The notes under the pieces: model-generated
Seen by the model: only the letters and a program-made list of their open reading frames with translations
Told to the model about the DNA's origin: nothing
The model's database searches: none
Assembly: GCA_041741155.1 (NCBI GenBank)
Contig: JBGSKO010000080.1
Span: 1 to 26,879, forward strand
Origin: M3007 sp041741155
GTDB lineage: Bacteria > Bacteroidota > Bacteroidia > Chitinophagales > Saprospiraceae
Length of the DNA: 26,879 nt
Reading direction: 5' to 3'
Program-made: the position numbers and the translations under genes
Shown here: piece after piece, positions 25,127 through 26,879 of the stretch
Numbering within the stretch: position 1 is the first letter of the stretch
How the letters are laid out: each line of letters begins with the position of its first letter

Positions 25127-25843
25127 TCAGTGTACCGCAATGGCGATGGTGGCCATACTTAGTCGCACATCGGGGACTTTTAGCAAAGCAAGTCCGCAGG
25201 CTTCGAGAGTAGCTCCGGTGGTTAGTACGTCATCTACTAATAATAGGTGTCTACCTTGAATTCGTTTAGATCGCCGCACAGCAAATACGTCGTTCACATT
25301 GTCAAAGCGATCCATGCGCTTCTTCCGGGTTTGGGATTCTGAAAACTGCTGTCTTGTCAAAATACCCGACAATACGGGTACTTGGAGTGCCTCTGAAAGG
25401 CCGGTCGCGAGCATGGCACTTTGATTGTACCCCCTCAAGTGTTCTTTTTTCGGATGTAATGGCACGGGTACGATCCCTTCCACGGTTTGGAACAAAGGAG
25501 ATTGTTTGAGCAGGTATCCCATTTGACGACCGAGCTGCACCCCGATATCGGCTTGGTTCTTATATTTCAATTGATGGAGAGCCTTCTGGATTGGGCTTTT
25601 CTGGCTGAAGTAGTAGAGCGCCGCACCGGCTTCAAGCGGAACCCGTCCCCAGAAGCGTTCGGTAAATTCATTTTCTTGGAGTACGTGCATGTTGGTGGGA
25701 TGTAGCTTGCGTTGGCAAGAGATGCAGAAACAGTTATGTGTACTCTGCAGGGATGCATCACATCCTACGCACAAATTTGGGTACAGCAGGTGGAGAAACC
25801 CTTGACTCAAATCTTTCCAGGTTGGCAATAAAAATAGCGGCAT
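25127..25843 (-). CDS. comF: ComF family protein (phosphoribosyltransferase-like)
   Basis: 238 residues. A zinc-finger-like N-terminus (C25-VG-C28 ... C40-IS-C43) is followed by a type I phosphoribosyltransferase domain with the signature HLLLVDDVLTTGATLEACGLALL near the C-terminus. ComF proteins are required for natural transformation, probably handling imported single-stranded DNA with DprA and primosomal factors; the enzymatic reaction is unproven. I start at 25843 (MPLFLLPT) because a TAGCTTTG box ends 15 bases upstream of it. The in-frame Met at 25897 would lie upstream of that promoter. The 98-residue orphan follows after 14 bases. Confidence 0.93.
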   Translation of the reverse strand: MPLFLLPTWKDLSQGFLHLLYPNLCVGCDASLQSTHNCFCISCQRKLHPTNMHVLQENEFTERFWGRVPLEAGAALYYFSQKSPIQKALHQLKYKNQADIGVQLGRQMGYLLKQSPLFQTVEGIVPVPLHPKKEHLRGYNQSAMLATGLSEALQVPVLSGILTRQQFSESQTRKKRMDRFDNVNDVFAVRRSKRIQGRHLLLVDDVLTTGATLEACGLALLKVPDVRLSMATIAIAVH

Positions 25844-25857
25844 GGCGAAGTTTTTTT

Positions 25858-25865
25858 CAAAGCTA
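25858..25865 (-). promoter_or_regulatory. -7 box of comF
   Basis: The minus strand reads TAGCTTTG, an exact TAnnTTTG match whose last base is 15 positions before the chosen start codon, predicting a very short leader. No TTG lies at the expected upstream spacing. It argues for the start at 25843. Confidence 0.45.
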
Positions 25866-25897
25866 AGTCGCCTGTAGCGGCATTGCGCATGGGTCAA

Positions 25898-26205
25898 AAC
25901 ATTTTTAAAAAAAATATTAAATTTAATTAAATGTATAATTAGTTTATTTTTATATTATTAATTGTTTTATGTTACTATTTTTGGGTGATTTAAGTGCTTA
26001 CTGCTACGTGAAAAACCAATTTACCGGGCATCTCTCCCATCCATTTTTGCGGCTCCAAATTTTGAAGCCTTAAAAAAGGGTGTTTGCACGGTTATAGGCA
26101 AAACCTACATAGTTATAAGATAAACCTACATAGTTATAAGGTCAGTTTGGTCTAATCTGCCGCAGGTGGCGATACTCGTGGATTCTTTTCACAAAAAATA
26201 TTGCC
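25898..26205. other. Divergent 308-base spacer with an extreme AT-rich block
   Basis: No gene is visible here. The part 25901-25980 has only 5 G or C in 80 bases, against roughly half in neighbouring genes. It includes the 12-base palindrome ATTTAATTAAAT (25921-25932). Normal composition returns from about 25985. The 21-bp-period repeats follow at 26091. Together these resemble a control region: an UP-like or bendable AT block followed by operators. Confidence 0.7.
26091..26140 (+). repeat. 21-bp direct repeats, about 2.4 units, ahead of the orphan gene
   Basis: GTTATA begins at 26091, 26112 and 26133, an exact 21-base period. Units one and two share AAACCTACATA in their second half; AAACCTACATAGTTATAAG occurs exactly at 26101-26119 and 26122-26140. 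A 21-base period places copies on the same helix face. They end 66 bases before the ATG at 26206. Operators for the adjacent helix-turn-helix-like protein are the likely reading. Confidence 0.85.
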
Positions 26206-26625
26206 ATGAAACGAGTTAACCTATCCGACCTGCCGGACTTGTCCGCGCTTTCCTGGGTGCTGGACCAAGCACTCTTCTTGTTAGCAAATTCCCCGGCCCA
26301 ATTTCGTGCAACCGATCTAAGCCGGGCCGTTGACATCCACCCTTCCATGCTTACGCGCATGAAACTGGCGCACGCCAATCCCAAATATGAATCGGTCGTA
26401 TGCCGTCGTGTGCTGCTCCATTTATTAAGGTATCTCTTTGAGTGTTTTCCGATGCTTGGTGTCTGGCAAAAACGAGATGGTACGCTCTTGGTGCAGTTAA
26501 AGAAGTCTTATCGTGGGAAAAAACTGGAGGCGAACACTCCTCTGAGCCCTCCAAAGACTACCTTGGTCAAACGGATCCCTCCCAAACCGGGATCTACCCG
26601 GTGGTATTTGGCAAGTTTGAACTAA
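26206..26625 (+). CDS. Orphan small basic protein, family member B (helix-turn-helix-like)
   Basis: 139 residues, cytoplasmic. The centre, ATDLSRAVDIHPSMLTRMK, has the look of a Cro/Xre-type helix-turn-helix (small residue at the turn, Ser/Thr at the start of the second helix, Arg after). HANPKYES and the aromatic LFECFPMLGVW follow, then DG. Residues 1-98 align without a gap to the 98-residue orphan at 24816-25112. It differs by a 40-residue basic, Pro-rich tail (KKSYRGKK..., KRIPPKPGSTRW). I recognise no family. The 21-bp repeats lie just upstream and could be its targets. The ATG at 26206 is supported by the paralog alignment, which begins at residue 1 in both. Confidence 0.78.
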   Translation: MKRVNLSDLPDLSALSWVLDQALFLLANSPAQFRATDLSRAVDIHPSMLTRMKLAHANPKYESVVCRRVLLHLLRYLFECFPMLGVWQKRDGTLLVQLKKSYRGKKLEANTPLSPPKTTLVKRIPPKPGSTRWYLASLN

Positions 26626-26705
26626 CGCAAAGCGCATGATCCGGGCACGTATCTACCTATTTAGCCCACTTCTTAAAAAAGGTAAAAAAAATTTCAGTGT
26701 AGTAG

Positions 26706-26735
26706 TTGTTAGAATGGAAAGTGCTTGTACCTTTG
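26706..26735 (+). promoter_or_regulatory. Strong Bacteroidota-type promoter P1 near window end
   Basis: TTG (26706-26708), 19 bp, then TACCTTTG (26728-26735), an exact match. It is followed by GCGCCCGC. No start codon with a convincing frame follows inside the window, so the product, possibly a stable RNA or a translation gene, lies beyond it. Confidence 0.7.
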
Positions 26736-26757
26736 CGCCCGCTTCGGAAGAGAGGCT

Positions 26758-26772
26758 TTGTAAGTATTACAA
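26758..26772. promoter_or_regulatory. Palindromic operator-like site between the two end promoters
   Basis: TTGTAAGTATTACAA is a dyad with perfect 6-base arms and a 3-base centre. It lies 23 bases after P1 and 47 bases before the -33 element of P2. No other copy was noticed in the window. Confidence 0.45.
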
Positions 26773-26818
26773 TGTTGATCGAGTGCTGGTTTTTTTCTAA
26801 AAAAAACTTTTCAAAAAG

Positions 26819-26851
26819 TTTGAAATAGGGGAAAGAAGTTAGCTACCTTTG
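26819..26851 (+). promoter_or_regulatory. Strong Bacteroidota-type promoter P2 near window end
   Basis: TTTG (26819-26822), 21 bp, then TACCTTTG (26844-26851), preceded by A/T-rich tracts. Just downstream is a small dyad, CCCGA-TTT-TCGGG (26855-26867). The A/T tract, this box and a GC-rich start resemble promoters of rRNA, tRNA or ribosomal-protein units in this phylum; the downstream gene is not in the window. Confidence 0.75.
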
Positions 26852-26879
26852 CAGCCCGATTTTCGGGAATCAAAAAAAG

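Noticed and set aside
25898..26205. CRISPR array or tRNA in the AT-rich spacer
   Set aside because: Only 2.4 units of a 21-base tandem period with no spacers between them, and no cloverleaf-like sequence was seen.

Overview
The window reads as chromosomal DNA of a GC-moderate member of the Bacteroidota, most likely the Saprospiria/Saprospiraceae. This placement is inferred from gene families and promoter style, not from a search. Several genes are preceded by Bacteroidota-type promoters (TTG/TTTG about 19-21 bp upstream of TAnnTTTG), and most start codons lack a strong Shine-Dalgarno. Typical lineage genes are the ftsX-DUF3098-uppP trio, WG-repeat proteins and a NifU-domain protein with an N-terminal Nfu domain. 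No transposase, integrase, CRISPR array, tRNA or rRNA gene was found inside the window.

Layout. 1-2.7 kb: a 34-C run, then clpB on +, ended by a strong bidirectional terminator. 2.8-6.5 kb (minus strand): a secreted protein of unknown function and queG as one unit; an RsbW-like anti-sigma ATPase; then ybeY and a non-heme iron 2-oxoglutarate-type oxygenase. 6.7-8.8 kb (+): ftsX, a DUF3098 membrane protein and uppP, tightly packed, an envelope/peptidoglycan unit. 8.8-10.8 kb (minus): methylmalonyl-CoA mutase with an abnormal N-terminus in which a palindrome lies. 11.0-12.4 kb (+): a glycosyltransferase and a Nudix hydrolase, converging with a 9-bp overlap on an FAD-dependent oxidoreductase. 12.4-15.8 kb (minus): that oxidoreductase plus small secreted proteins. 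Two of these are diverged paralogs; between them lie a cysteine-rich secreted protein and a possible 22-residue peptide ending in Gly-Gly. 16.0-19.5 kb (+): a PhoD-like phosphatase, gpsA and a medium-chain reductase. 19.5-24.0 kb (minus): two large exported proteins, one with WG repeats and one with a beta-rich body and a leucine-rich C-terminal part. 24.1-25.9 kb (minus): a NifU-domain protein, a 98-residue orphan and comF. 26.2-26.6 kb (+): a 139-residue orphan. The last 250 bases hold two strong promoters for something beyond the window.

The most interesting region is 24.8-26.7 kb. The two orphans on either side of comF align without a gap over about 98 residues, so they are members of one small, unrecognised family with a helix-turn-helix-like middle. 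The 308-base gap before the second one has an 80-base stretch with only five G/C bases, followed by 21-bp-period direct repeats (about 2.4 units, two helical turns apart). This looks like a regulator with its own phased operator, or less likely an iteron-like element. Other points for a second look are the 23-bp sequence found at 10994 and, inverted, at 15297; the small secreted-gene cluster at 14.0-15.8 kb; and the hairpin at 24032-24086 that encloses a promoter-like box.
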